From contig JAAFIV010000012.1 of NCBI GenBank assembly GCA_013298775.1, positions 62,001-126,000 on the forward strand: a stretch of DNA of 64,000 nucleotides. The letters are read 5' to 3'. Below the pieces are notes generated by a model, which was not told the origin of the DNA, did not search any database, and saw nothing but the letters and a program-made list of their open reading frames with translations. The translations under genes were made by a program, and so were the position numbers. Positions 1 to 8,713 of the stretch are shown here, piece after piece (the stretch's first letter is position 1; each line of letters starts with the position of its first letter). This DNA comes from Ignavibacteria bacterium (lineage in GTDB: Bacteria; Bacteroidota; Ignavibacteria; Kapaibacteriales; UBA4661).

Positions 1-2876
1 TCGCCTGCGTCTTTGGTTTTCTGACGCGCTTCGGTGATGCGATGTGTACAGAAGGAGCATTTCTCCATCACGCCACGCATACGCACGGTTACATCAGGGT
101 TGTGGACGAATTCTATTGGAGAACGGTCTTTTTTGTGCCAGTTGAGCCAGTTGAAACGACGCACTTTGTACGGGCAGTTGTTTGCGCAATACTTCGTGCC
201 AACGCAACGGTTGTAGGTCATTTCGTTCAAGCCTTCGGGGCTGTGCGTTGTCGCCGCAACAGGGCATACATTCTCGCACGGCGCGTTTTCGCAATGCTGA
301 CACAACATCGGCTGCATCGTAACTTCAGGGTTGTTTTCCATATCCGAACCGCCGTAGTAGCGGTCAATGCGAATCCAGTGCATATCGCGGGCATTTGCGG
401 TGTGTTCTTTGCCGACAACCGCAATGTTGTTTTCCGCCTGACACGCCGTAATACACGCGCCGCAACCGACGCACGCCGACATATCAATCGTCATGCCCCA
501 GCGATGACCATTGTACTGGAAGCTCTTCATAATGCTCTTTGGCAATTCGCTGTTTTTCTCAGTTTCTTTGCCTGGAACTTCTTCTTTATGAAGGAGATGC
601 TCGCTTTTTGATTTCACTTTGTCAAACGTGGTATCAAGCGCGAGTTTGCGACCAATGAGGTCGGAGTAACGTTGCGTCGAAGCAATTTTGTATTTCTTGC
701 CCGTAAGCTCGACCGTTACTGCCACGTAGCCGTTGGACTGCTCTGCGCCCATGAGCGCGTAGGCATTCGCGCCAACGTTATCGGCAACTTGCCCAACGTT
801 TGTGCGTCCCCAGCCTGTTGTTGTCGCAATTACGCCATCTGCCATGCCGTATTGTACCCATGCCGGAAGCTCCACAACGCCATTCGCGCTTTTTACGCGG
901 ATAAGTTCGGTTGGGTAGTGTTCGGAATTGAGTTGCTTTGCGCGTTCAGCACCGAAGAGCTTTTCAGCCGTTTTCGGACTCATAAGCGCGAGGTTGTCCC
1001 ATGTTGTTTTGGTAACAGGGTCGGAGAGTTCCATGAACCAGCTTGTATTCGAGACGCTGCCGTCGTAGTGCGCGTAGGATGGTGTTACAAGGCAGACCAA
1101 ATCTGCTTTTGCCACTTTTGCTTGCGCAATAAGCCCAGAAGCCGCACCAGCATTCACGTTTGCTGCTGGAGACGACGCTGCACCTGCTTTGGCAACACCA
1201 TCGCGGAGGACTTGCGCCCAGTACGCATCGAAGGTTGCGGGTTTTTCACCAGAAACGCTACCGTAGGAAGCAGTCCAGCGAGCGCGTAAATACTCGACAT
1301 ACGCGAATTTCTCACCCAAGCTCGCAAATGCGTCTGCTTTCACTGCTTTTGCCAATTTCATCAGCAAATCTTGCAATGAAAAACTGTTCGGGTTGAGCGG
1401 CGCAACAACGGGCTGCTGAATAGAGACAGAGCCGTCGAACGCCATTGCATCGCCCCACGATTCGAGATAATGTGCCGCCGGAACGTAGGCGGTACACATC
1501 ATGCTGGTTTCTTCTTGATAGAGCGAGAAAGCGTAGCGATGTTCAACTTTTTTCAAAAGTTCTTGTGTTTCCGCATCAGCAGAATACGCAGGATTAACGC
1601 CCGCAAACACAAGCGCACCAACTTTTCCGCCTTTTAATTCTTCGCGGAATGCTGCGATTGCTGCATTCTTGCTATTGCTCATCGGGATTTGATGCGCAGT
1701 GTCAATCGCTTTGCCCGCACCATACGCGCCAAGAGCTGCATTGATAGCGATACCGAGTGCGTGTGCGCCTGCTGGAAGATGGTCGCCAACGCTGACCACT
1801 GCTTTACCAGAAGCGGCTTTGAGTTCCGCAGCTACTTTTTCCGCATCCGCTTTTGCTTCAGCAGAGAGTCCTGCATCATCACCCGAAACGCCCGCGCCTA
1901 CACCTTTTGCAACGGCTGCAAGAAACGCTACAAGTTGGTCGGGAGCAACGCGAATACGCTTGTCCGCGTTCATGCCCGTCAGCGACATCATGCTTTCCGC
2001 AACGATGAGTTTGCTCATGCTTGCATTTTCAAACGACGGCTTGCGTGTTTTTGCAAACGACTTGATATTGTGAACAGCGTTTTTGTCTGTTCCCAAGAAG
2101 TCCGCATCAACGCTCAAGATTACTTCTGCTTTCGAGTAATCCGTTACAAATTCCGTATCCATGCCGAGTACAGCCTTGTTTGCTTCAGCCGTGTTTCCGC
2201 CGTGCAAGGCAGGCATAATCACAACTTTCGCATTCGGCAACATGGGTTCGATTTCCTTCAAGAGCGCGTCAAAGCTGGGAGAAGCGTGTTCGCCAATGAG
2301 AATGTACGTTGCTTTGCCAGACGCAGCAGCAGCTTTGATACCGTCTGCCATTGACGCAATCGCTGTGTCGGGCGACACAAAGCCCGGAGCGACTTTTTTA
2401 ACGGTACTAGGCGTAAAGCCACCTTTGTTCACAAACGGGTTTTTCATGCGGTCTGGGTCGTAGAGAGACAAGAGCGAGCCTTGTATCCATGCCGACGATG
2501 ACCCCATCGAAGCAACGTGCTTTTCGTTTCCTTCCAATTTCACCGGTCGTCCGTCGCGTGTTTTCGCAACAAGACCAACGGCGAGATTTCCATGCGAAAA
2601 GACCGTTGAGTAAAAGGTCGAAAGTCCGGGAGTGAGGTATTCACTCGCTTTGACCACCGGAACAATTTTGTGGTCAGGACGACGGCAACTTGTCGCAGCA
2701 AGAGCCATCGAAGCTGAAAGAAGACCGATAAAACTACGGCGATTCAGCCCGTTTGAGTTCTCAATCATGTCGCCGGCGGTGGAATTAAACTCGGTGTTTA
2801 TTTGCGCCGAGTATTCTTCCGAAAGAGCCGCTTTGGTGGACATTTCATCGAGACGTTTCCAGTATTGACGCTCCAT
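1..2876 (-). CDS. actB: Alternative complex III subunit ActB (iron-sulfur/molybdopterin-like), 3' end beyond window
   Basis: Large peripheral subunit of alternative complex III, which oxidises quinol and passes electrons through Fe-S clusters to cytochrome c. About 958 residues are visible; the C-terminus lies left of base 1. The first ~65 residues hold a twin-arginine signal (NRRSFIG near residue 45) followed by LAATSC, which could be a lipoprotein box. The long middle part is the molybdopterin-oxidoreductase-like domain, which in known ActB proteins carries no Mo cofactor (family knowledge). Near the left edge lie ferredoxin-type motifs: CVGCGACITAC, CQHCENAPCENVC, CVGTKYCANNC and EKCSFCTHRI. 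The start ATG at 2876 is 120 bases after the actA stop, so the two are probably cotranscribed. The frame is open to the edge. Confidence 0.93.
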   Translation of the reverse strand, partial: MERQYWKRLDEMSTKAALSEEYSAQINTEFNSTAGDMIENSNGLNRRSFIGLLSASMALAATSCRRPDHKIVPVVKASEYLTPGLSTFYSTVFSHGNLAVGLVAKTRDGRPVKLEGNEKHVASMGSSSAWIQGSLLSLYDPDRMKNPFVNKGGFTPSTVKKVAPGFVSPDTAIASMADGIKAAAASGKATYILIGEHASPSFDALLKEIEPMLPNAKVVIMPALHGGNTAEANKAVLGMDTEFVTDYSKAEVILSVDADFLGTDKNAVHNIKSFAKTRKPSFENASMSKLIVAESMMSLTGMNADKRIRVAPDQLVAFLAAVAKGVGAGVSGDDAGLSAEAKADAEKVAAELKAASGKAVVSVGDHLPAGAHALGIAINAALGAYGAGKAIDTAHQIPMSNSKNAAIAAFREELKGGKVGALVFAGVNPAYSADAETQELLKKVEHRYAFSLYQEETSMMCTAYVPAAHYLESWGDAMAFDGSVSIQQPVVAPLNPNSFSLQDLLMKLAKAVKADAFASLGEKFAYVEYLRARWTASYGSVSGEKPATFDAYWAQVLRDGVAKAGAASSPAANVNAGAASGLIAQAKVAKADLVCLVTPSYAHYDGSVSNTSWFMELSDPVTKTTWDNLALMSPKTAEKLFGAERAKQLNSEHYPTELIRVKSANGVVELPAWVQYGMADGVIATTTGWGRTNVGQVADNVGANAYALMGAEQSNGYVAVTVELTGKKYKIASTQRYSDLIGRKLALDTTFDKVKSKSEHLLHKEEVPGKETEKNSELPKSIMKSFQYNGHRWGMTIDMSACVGCGACITACQAENNIAVVGKEHTANARDMHWIRIDRYYGGSDMENNPEVTMQPMLCQHCENAPCENVCPVAATTHSPEGLNEMTYNRCVGTKYCANNCPYKVRRFNWLNWHKKDRSPIEFVHNPDVTVRMRGVMEKCSFCTHRITEARQKTKDAG

Positions 2877-2996
2877 AATGTTGGATGATAATGTTTTGGA
2901 GATAATTCGTTTCAATGCTTTATTTCAAGTGAACAGTTCAATCCTCAATGAACGAGAACAAGGGGCATGAAGCCCCTTGCGAACATTTTCGGAAAT

Positions 2997-3833
2997 TTAA
3001 TAGTGGCAAGCCCCGCAATTCTCAGGACCAAGCGCGATTTTTTTCGGCATCACCAAACCTGCAAGGCTGGCTTTTTGTACCGCGTCCATGCCGTCGGTTT
3101 TTACTTTGCCGACAACGTGTTGGTATTCGCCCGATGCTTCGTAGGTACAATTTGAGTTCGGAGCGGGAATCCACTTGCCTTCGCCAACGGTCGGTTTTTC
3201 GTATTTAATCATTTTCGCAACGTCTTCGTTTGATTCAAGACCTGTGAAAATGCCCGAAATTTGACGCGCTGGAACGACGTATTCTTGCGGGTTGCGGTGG
3301 CAATCCAAGCACCAGCCCATAGAAAGCGGCTTTACTTGGGTTACAACGCCCATTTTCTCAACTTCGCCGTGGCACGATGCGCAATCAACGCGAGCGCGGA
3401 TGTGGCGTGCGTGGCTGAAGTTCACGTAATCGGGCAATTTATGAACCTTACGCCATTCGATAGGTTTACCTGTTTCCCAGCTTTCCTTGACTTTTGCAAT
3501 CTTCGGACTTTCTGCTTTTACTGCAATGTGGCAGTTCATACAGGTGCTGGTTGCGGGAACAGACGAATGCTTCGATTTTTCAACAGAGGTATGGCAATAC
3601 ATACACTTGATTTCGAGTTCGCCCGCATGGATTTTATGCGAGAACGGAATCGGCTGTTCGGGACGATACCCGACATCCGTAACGTCGTTGTTGAACCCGA
3701 AATACGAACTCAAACTGACAAAGCCGAGCAATGCCAAGCCCGCCAGAATAGTCGTTTTGGATTTTTGATTTGTCTTTGCTGTAAACATAGCCAAAACATG
3801 AAAAGTAGTTTGTAACGAATAATTATTGTTCAT
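2997..3833 (-). CDS. actA: Alternative complex III subunit ActA, pentaheme cytochrome c
   Basis: 278-residue multiheme cytochrome c with five CXXCH motifs (CMYCH, CMNCH, CASCH, CLDCH, CGACH), the count known for ActA. One hydrophobic N-terminal segment (about residues 30-46, ILAGLALLGFVSLSS) should anchor it in the inner membrane with the hemes in the periplasm. It would relay electrons from ActB to a soluble cytochrome c or directly to the oxidase. It lies between the small CPNC protein gene and actB in one minus-strand series. The start is uncertain: a second Met at residue 16 (base 3788) gives a shorter leader, and neither has a clear ribosome binding site. Confidence 0.93.
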   Translation of the reverse strand: MNNNYSLQTTFHVLAMFTAKTNQKSKTTILAGLALLGFVSLSSYFGFNNDVTDVGYRPEQPIPFSHKIHAGELEIKCMYCHTSVEKSKHSSVPATSTCMNCHIAVKAESPKIAKVKESWETGKPIEWRKVHKLPDYVNFSHARHIRARVDCASCHGEVEKMGVVTQVKPLSMGWCLDCHRNPQEYVVPARQISGIFTGLESNEDVAKMIKYEKPTVGEGKWIPAPNSNCTYEASGEYQHVVGKVKTDGMDAVQKASLAGLVMPKKIALGPENCGACHY

Positions 3834-3906
3834 CGTTGAATACCAAGCTGCTTGCCAAACACCGCGTCATTGCTTGCTTTTGAACAATCGCCCAAAAGTC
3901 AAGTAT

Positions 3907-4179
3907 TTATGCGGCGCGGCGGTACATCTCGGTTTTATCGTTGGCTTGCATTTGCTTCTTTACTCGGAGCGCGAGGGTAACAACAATCACAATCGGCATA
4001 GCAATCAGCAAGTAAATCGTATAACCATACGCCGAGCCGATGCCGCCAGAAGTGGTGTTAAGGTCGAAATTATCCTTGCAATTCGGACACGCCACAAGCA
4101 CAGTATTGACAAGCAAAACCATCGCAAATACGACTGTTGAAAAGCGAACAGAAGATAATTTTTTCATTGTTGTTTCCAA
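3907..4179 (-). CDS. Small membrane protein with CPNC motif in the cox-act cluster
   Basis: 90 residues (86 if the Met at residue 5, base 4167, is used). An N-terminal signal-like hydrophobic segment ends near VLVACPNCKD. A glycine-rich linker and one strong transmembrane helix (about residues 55-73) follow, then a short basic tail. The CxxC pair just outside the first segment could bind a metal or be redox active, but no function is established. Its place between coxD and actA, in the same orientation and with gaps under 90 bases, suggests a role in assembly or stability of the oxidase or alternative complex III. That is inference from position only. Confidence 0.8.
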   Translation of the reverse strand: METTMKKLSSVRFSTVVFAMVLLVNTVLVACPNCKDNFDLNTTSGGIGSAYGYTIYLLIAMPIVIVVTLALRVKKQMQANDKTEMYRRAA

Positions 4180-4261
4180 ATAAACGTTGAGTAAAACCTT
4201 TGAATGATAAAAACTGAGACTTCAAGATTTTCATCCTTCATCCCTCAGATTTCATCCTTTC

Positions 4262-4576
4262 TTACAAGGTCGGTCCGCCAAGAACCGTCAAAGCAAAGAC
4301 CAACACGGCAAAGAGAAAGAGCGGAACGTAGATAAATACACGAATATACGGGTTGTCGAACTTGATGTGCATAAAAACATACACAACCATCCACGCCTTT
4401 GCAACGGCGATAAGTAAACCGATTGTTACGTGCAGAACAGTAGAAAGACTGCCCCAGCTTTCAGGGAAATGGATAAATTTTGCCGCAACAATGGTCAAAA
4501 GAGTAAACACCATAAGCGCGGAGAAAATCTTGATGTATGCTTTCTGCATCTCACCTGCTGAATGCCCTGCTGCCAT
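4262..4576 (-). CDS. coxD: Cytochrome c oxidase subunit IV
   Basis: 104-residue protein with three predicted membrane helices and the prokaryotic COX4 pattern, including AKAWMVVYVFMHIKF in the middle helix. It is a small accessory subunit of heme-copper oxidases that helps hold subunits I and III together (family knowledge). A good ribosome binding site (AAAGGTG) lies 5 bases before the ATG. It follows coxC by 61 bases and precedes the CPNC gene. Confidence 0.9.
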   Translation of the reverse strand: MAAGHSAGEMQKAYIKIFSALMVFTLLTIVAAKFIHFPESWGSLSTVLHVTIGLLIAVAKAWMVVYVFMHIKFDNPYIRVFIYVPLFLFAVLVFALTVLGGPTL

Positions 4577-4637
4577 AAATCACCTTTGGAAAAAATTGTG
4601 AAGTAGGAAAGAATAGTTTCTAAGAAAACACACAGAG

Positions 4638-5222
4638 TTAGAAAATGAGATACAGCACGGGGAAGAGGAAAATCCATACCAAATCCACAAAGTGCCAGTA
4701 CAAGCCCAAAATCTCAACGCGACCTGAGTCGGCATAACCACGCTTGGTAAACGACTTTGCAAGCATCCAGCCAATCGGAATCATGCCCCCGATAACGTGT
4801 ATTGCGTGGAAACCCGTCATGGTGAAATACAAGCCGAAAAAGGAGCTTGTTCCCGGATAAATACCATGGCTGAATTTCGTGGTGTATTCGATGTACTTAA
4901 TCACCAAAAAGCCACACGCACAAAGGAAAGTAATCCCTAAGTACAACTGGAATTTGCCTTTATCGCCGTTTTCGAGCGACAAAATAGACATTGCCATCGT
5001 CAAACTCGAAACGATGAGGTTTACCGTATTCAACGCGGCGAGGGGCCAGTTGAGTTCTGTTGCGCCGTGCGCAAAAACGGAGAGGTTTGCATTACGCAAA
5101 ATGATGAAGGCGGTGAAGAATCCCGAGAAGAACATCACCTCAGAAGCTAGGAAAATCCACATACCGAGCTTCCCGTGGCGAATACCTGTTACCGGCTCAT
5201 GGGCAAGAGAGAGAGCGGACAT
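4638..5222 (-). CDS. coxC: Cytochrome c oxidase subunit III
   Basis: 194 residues with five predicted membrane helices, the short form of subunit III usual in bacterial caa3-type oxidases. Family marks include GKLGMWIFLASEVMFF near residue 19, TGFHAIHVIGG in the middle and a C-terminal WHFVDLVWIFLFP. It packs against subunit I and supports proton uptake. It lies 229 bases after ctaB, with repeat A1 in the gap, and 61 bases before coxD. Confidence 0.95.
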   Translation of the reverse strand: MSALSLAHEPVTGIRHGKLGMWIFLASEVMFFSGFFTAFIILRNANLSVFAHGATELNWPLAALNTVNLIVSSLTMAMSILSLENGDKGKFQLYLGITFLCACGFLVIKYIEYTTKFSHGIYPGTSSFFGLYFTMTGFHAIHVIGGMIPIGWMLAKSFTKRGYADSGRVEILGLYWHFVDLVWIFLFPVLYLIF

Positions 5223-5312
5223 AGTGTTAAACTTTCTGGAAGATGGAACAATGTTTCATTAAAAATTAGTTTAATTTTAGTTCGAGGTTTTTGAAGAATA
5301 ATTCTCTTCAGT

Positions 5313-5389
5313 AGTAGCACAGACATTCCTGTCTGTGAGCGTTGATGCTGGTTTGAAAGGAGAACACAGACAGGAATGTCTGTGCTACT
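5313..5389. repeat. Family A palindromic element, copy A1
   Basis: Two perfect 25-bp inverted arms (5313-5337 and 5365-5389) around a 27-bp spacer. Each arm reads AGTAGCACAGACATTCCTGT plus CTGTG and is itself nearly self-complementary (CAGACA/TGTCTG). It sits between ctaB and coxC. The remaining ~60 bases up to the ctaB stop hold a short ATCCYTCA-rich tract of the kind seen beside other stops in the window. Confidence 0.9.
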
Positions 5390-5451
5390 GGGGGTTTATG
5401 GATTTTTCGTCTTTTGACCTTCATCCCTTATCCCTCAGCCTTCATCCTTTT

Positions 5452-6462
5452 TTAGACTTTATCAATAAAAATCAACACAAACACGCCTAAAAGATACAAA
5501 TACGACGAAAGTAAGACGCGACGGGCATTCTGAACAGAAACGTTGCGGAGAAGCTGCACTCCAAAATAAAGGAAAATTGCACACAACACCGATGTACCCA
5601 TAAGATACACCATTCCTGTTTCCTGAACAAACGTTAAAGCCAGCGTACACGGTATCAGCAAAACAATGTACAAAACCGTCTGCCAAGCCAGTGTTTTTCC
5701 CGTTCCATCGTGAACGGCAAGCATTTCATAGCCGCCGCGCTCGTAGTCTTGTTTGTACATCCACGAAAGCGCGAGGAAGTGCGGGATTTGCCAAAAGAAC
5801 AATACCGCAAACAGAGGAAATGCTTCTAAAGAAACAGAACCCGTTGCTGCCGTCCAACCGCCCAGCGTCGGCAACGCGCCTGGCAAACTTCCTACGAGCA
5901 GCGAAAAGGTTGTTTTGCGCTTCAAAGGCGTGTAAACATTCACGTACAAGACCAACGTTGCAAGCGCGAGAACAACGGTCAAAAGATTGACAAATGCTAA
6001 TGCCGCGCAACCTAGAATTGCCAGTATAATACCGAAAACAAGTGCCTCTTGTGCGCTCACAATGCCAGACGGAATCGGGCGTTGCATGGTGCGCTTCATC
6101 AGTTTGTCGAAGTCGCGCTCAACGTAATTGTTCAGCACACAACTTGCGCCCGAAACCAGCGCAATTCCTAGAATCGTCAAGAAAAAATTCACCACATTCG
6201 CAACCTGCGAGAAATATTCCAATGCAGAGGAAATACCGAGATAGTATCCCGCCGCACCGCTCAAAACGACCATTTTGGTAATGCCCGGCTTTGTGAGTTC
6301 GTAGTATGCGGAGAGCTTTGATACCGACTGCGCTTTTTCCGTTTCTTGTGGAAGCGTTGGAGCGTCGTTGTTGTCAAATGTTGCGGTATGTGAGGGATTG
6401 GGCATAATTGCTGAATCGAATTGAAATCGGATTCTATTGTCAATCTGTTTTAGGGAAGGCAT
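5452..6462 (-). CDS. ctaB: Protoheme IX farnesyltransferase (heme O synthase)
   Basis: 336-residue UbiA-family prenyltransferase that adds a farnesyl group to heme B to make heme O, the precursor of heme A for the oxidase encoded beside it. The prenyl-diphosphate/Mg site is visible as NNYVERDFDKLMKRT followed by QRPIPSG, and YTPLKRKT marks the second conserved loop. About nine membrane helices are expected. The N-terminus is long; Met at residue 20 (base 6405) is a good alternative start. Heme A synthase (ctaA) is not in the window. Confidence 0.94.
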   Translation of the reverse strand: MPSLKQIDNRIRFQFDSAIMPNPSHTATFDNNDAPTLPQETEKAQSVSKLSAYYELTKPGITKMVVLSGAAGYYLGISSALEYFSQVANVVNFFLTILGIALVSGASCVLNNYVERDFDKLMKRTMQRPIPSGIVSAQEALVFGIILAILGCAALAFVNLLTVVLALATLVLYVNVYTPLKRKTTFSLLVGSLPGALPTLGGWTAATGSVSLEAFPLFAVLFFWQIPHFLALSWMYKQDYERGGYEMLAVHDGTGKTLAWQTVLYIVLLIPCTLALTFVQETGMVYLMGTSVLCAIFLYFGVQLLRNVSVQNARRVLLSSYLYLLGVFVLIFIDKV

Positions 6463-6553
6463 TCAAACAATGTGAACACCTTACGCGAAACAGACGAATT
6501 CTAAAAACATTGAGTACAGACAAATCTTTGTAGTAGGCGTAGAATCAGGCTTC

Positions 6554-6636
6554 AGTGGCACAGACATTCTTGTCTGTGTTTCCGTTCCGCCTTAAACTTC
6601 GCATCAATACTCACAGACAAGAATGTCTGTGCCACT
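6554..6636. repeat. Family A palindromic element, copy A2
   Basis: Perfect 25-bp inverted arms at 6554-6578 and 6612-6636 (AGTGGCACAGACATTCTTGT plus CTGTG) with a 33-bp spacer. A run of T follows the right arm on the plus strand, but both neighbouring genes read on the minus strand, so this is not a terminator for them. Confidence 0.9.
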
Positions 6637-6672
6637 ACTTTTTTTTGTAGGGTGCAAAATTTCAAACAAGAA

Positions 6673-6728
6673 GAGTTCCCAAGCGGCAGTTGCAAGAGTG
6701 CCTTGCCCCAAATACCGCTTGGGAACTC
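6673..6728 (-). terminator. Hairpin just after coxA, possible terminator or attenuator
   Basis: A perfect 14-bp inverted repeat (GAGTTCCCAAGCGG, arms 6673-6686 and 6715-6728) begins 8 bases past the coxA stop. A smaller GCAAG/CTTGC stem sits in the loop. On the minus strand it is followed by TTCTTGTTTGAAATTTTG, which is T-rich but not a clean T run. It could end transcription, lower the ctaB level or protect the coxA message 3' end. Confidence 0.5.
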
Positions 6729-6735
6729 ATTCAAA

Positions 6736-8562
6736 TTAGTGCTTTGCTACGGTTTCTTGTTCTACGTGCGCTGGACGAATCCATTGCGGCAAGTAATCAC
6801 GCTTTGATTCGGGCGAAGCATACTCGTATGGTCCGCGATAAACAGTGATGTCGCGGTCGAAGTTGCCGTGTCCCGGATGAGCTGGAGCAGCCCACTCAAG
6901 CGTGTTTGCACGCCAAGGATTGCGCGGTGCAGGGCGACCATATTTCACACTCCAAAGGAGGTTGAAAATAAGAATCAACTGCGAGAAACCAAGAAGAATA
7001 GCGAAAATCGTAATAAACTGGTTAATCGGCTGGAAAGGCTTCAAAAACTCGTACACATATGGGTCGTGAATACGGCGCATATGACCACCAACGCCAATCA
7101 TGTGCATTGGGAAGAAGCAAAGATTGAAGGTGATGAATGTCAAAACGAAGTGGAATTTGCCCATTGATTCGTTGTACATTTTGCCGAACATTTTCGGGAA
7201 CCAGTAGTAAACACCAGCGAAAATGCCGAAGAGCGCACCACCAAAAAGAACGTAGTGAATGTGCGCCACGATGAAGTAGGTATCGTGAATGTACACGTCA
7301 ATCGGACCAATCGCCATGAATACACCGCTCAAGCCACCGCAAACAAACGTGCTGATAAATCCAAGCGCGTTTAAGTTCGGCGTGGTGAAGTGAATATCAC
7401 CTCTCCAAACTGTACCAAGCCAGTTGAAGATTTTGATAGACGACGGAACCGCGATTACAATCGTAGAGAGCATGAAGGTTGTACCAAGAAGCGGACTCAT
7501 ACCAGAAAGGAACATATGATGTCCCCAAACCACGAAGCCCAAGAATGCGATTGCCATGATAGCAAAGACCATCGCTTTGTAACCGTAAATCGGTTTACGA
7601 GCAAAGGTAGCAAGTACGTCGGAAACAACGCCCATCACTGGCAAAATCATAATGTACACAGCAGGGTGCGAATAGAACCAGAAAAGGTGCTGCCAAAGAA
7701 CTGGCTGACCGCCGCCGCCCGTACCAACATTCGCGCCATTCGGGAACAAGCCGCCGCTTGGTGTCAAAAGATTTTCTGGGATGAAGATACCTGCATGGAA
7801 AACTTGGTCCACAAAAAGGAGAACCGCATCAGCCGCAAGCACGGGTGTACCCAATGTTTGAAGGATAGCCGTGATGAACAATGCCCAAACGGTCATCGGC
7901 ATATCGAACATCCGCATACCTTTTGCGCGTTTGTTGAGAACGGTGGTAACGTAGTTCATACCGCCCAAGATGGAGGAGAATCCCACGAGAAAGACACCCA
8001 TTACCCACAGCGTGTGTCCCATGCCAGAGGCAGAGAGCGGTGGATAGTTTGTCCAGCCCGCAGCAGCCGTACCGCCTTCAACAAAAAATCCTGCCATGAT
8101 GGTCAAACCAGCAATCGGAACGAGCCAGAACGACATCATATTTACAATCGGCATCGCCATATCGTCGGTGCCAATCATAAGCGGAATACAGAAGTTGGCG
8201 AATGCCCCCGTTGCCATTGGGATAATCACGAAGAAAATCATTACCGTAGCGTGCATGGTTACAAGCTGCGTATAAAATCCGGGTTGAATTGCGCCATTTG
8301 AAACAAGTGAATCCGGCAACCATGACCCAATAACAGGAATTGGTTCGCCCGGATATGCAAGCTGCCAGCGAATAAACAATGCAAACGCGCCACCAACAAG
8401 CAAGAAAAACATGGATGTTGTGAGGAACTGCTTTGCAATGGTTTTGTGGTCGGTCGAGAATAAATACTTTCTGATAAACGACGGCTCATGGTGTTCATGA
8501 GCGTGGTCTGCTGCGTGTGCCACAGCATGACCGTGTTCATGGGTGAGAACTGCTGCTTCCAT
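6736..8562 (-). CDS. coxA: Cytochrome c oxidase subunit I, A2-type heme-copper oxidase
   Basis: 608-residue catalytic subunit that reduces O2 to water at the heme a3-CuB centre and pumps protons. Twelve or more helices are expected. Visible marks are the heme ligand region HATVMIFF, the CuB ligands in WFYSHPAVYI and WGHHMFLSGM, and the heme ligands in VAHIHYVLFGG. The D-channel glutamate of A1 enzymes (HPEVY) is replaced by the Tyr-Ser motif YSHPAVY, which defines the A2 subfamily known from the Rhodothermus marinus caa3 oxidase. The N-terminus is His-rich (HEHGHAVAHAADHAHEHH), an unusual tail that could bind metal. Confidence 0.97.
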   Translation of the reverse strand: MEAAVLTHEHGHAVAHAADHAHEHHEPSFIRKYLFSTDHKTIAKQFLTTSMFFLLVGGAFALFIRWQLAYPGEPIPVIGSWLPDSLVSNGAIQPGFYTQLVTMHATVMIFFVIIPMATGAFANFCIPLMIGTDDMAMPIVNMMSFWLVPIAGLTIMAGFFVEGGTAAAGWTNYPPLSASGMGHTLWVMGVFLVGFSSILGGMNYVTTVLNKRAKGMRMFDMPMTVWALFITAILQTLGTPVLAADAVLLFVDQVFHAGIFIPENLLTPSGGLFPNGANVGTGGGGQPVLWQHLFWFYSHPAVYIMILPVMGVVSDVLATFARKPIYGYKAMVFAIMAIAFLGFVVWGHHMFLSGMSPLLGTTFMLSTIVIAVPSSIKIFNWLGTVWRGDIHFTTPNLNALGFISTFVCGGLSGVFMAIGPIDVYIHDTYFIVAHIHYVLFGGALFGIFAGVYYWFPKMFGKMYNESMGKFHFVLTFITFNLCFFPMHMIGVGGHMRRIHDPYVYEFLKPFQPINQFITIFAILLGFSQLILIFNLLWSVKYGRPAPRNPWRANTLEWAAPAHPGHGNFDRDITVYRGPYEYASPESKRDYLPQWIRPAHVEQETVAKH

Positions 8563-8609
8563 AGCGGTGAAAAAGTTAGGTGAAAGAAATAGTATTGGTC
8601 AAGGGATTG

Positions 8610-8713
8610 GGAAAGGATGAGGGCTGAATGCTGAGGACTGAAGTTTTTCAAGTCTTACAAGAGCTTCATATTTCATCCCTCTCTGAGCGTTGCGCTCAGA
8701 TTTCATCCTTTCC
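8610..8713. repeat. ATCCTTT-type inverted repeat between coxB and coxA
   Basis: GGAAAGGATGA at 8610-8620 is matched in reverse by TCATCCTTTCC at 8703-8713, directly at the coxB stop. Inside lies CTGAGCG-TTG-CGCTCAG (8683-8699), a small hairpin. Similar GGATGAAATnTGA tracts flank many other gene ends in the window. Confidence 0.7.

Noticed and set aside
42-2868. Several plus-strand reading frames (for example 42-611, 672-1289, 1689-2354)
   Set aside because: They are antisense to the actB gene, which has coherent Fe-S motifs and a full open frame on the minus strand.
6632-6650. T run after repeat A2 as a terminator
   Set aside because: The T run is on the plus strand while both flanking genes are on the minus strand.
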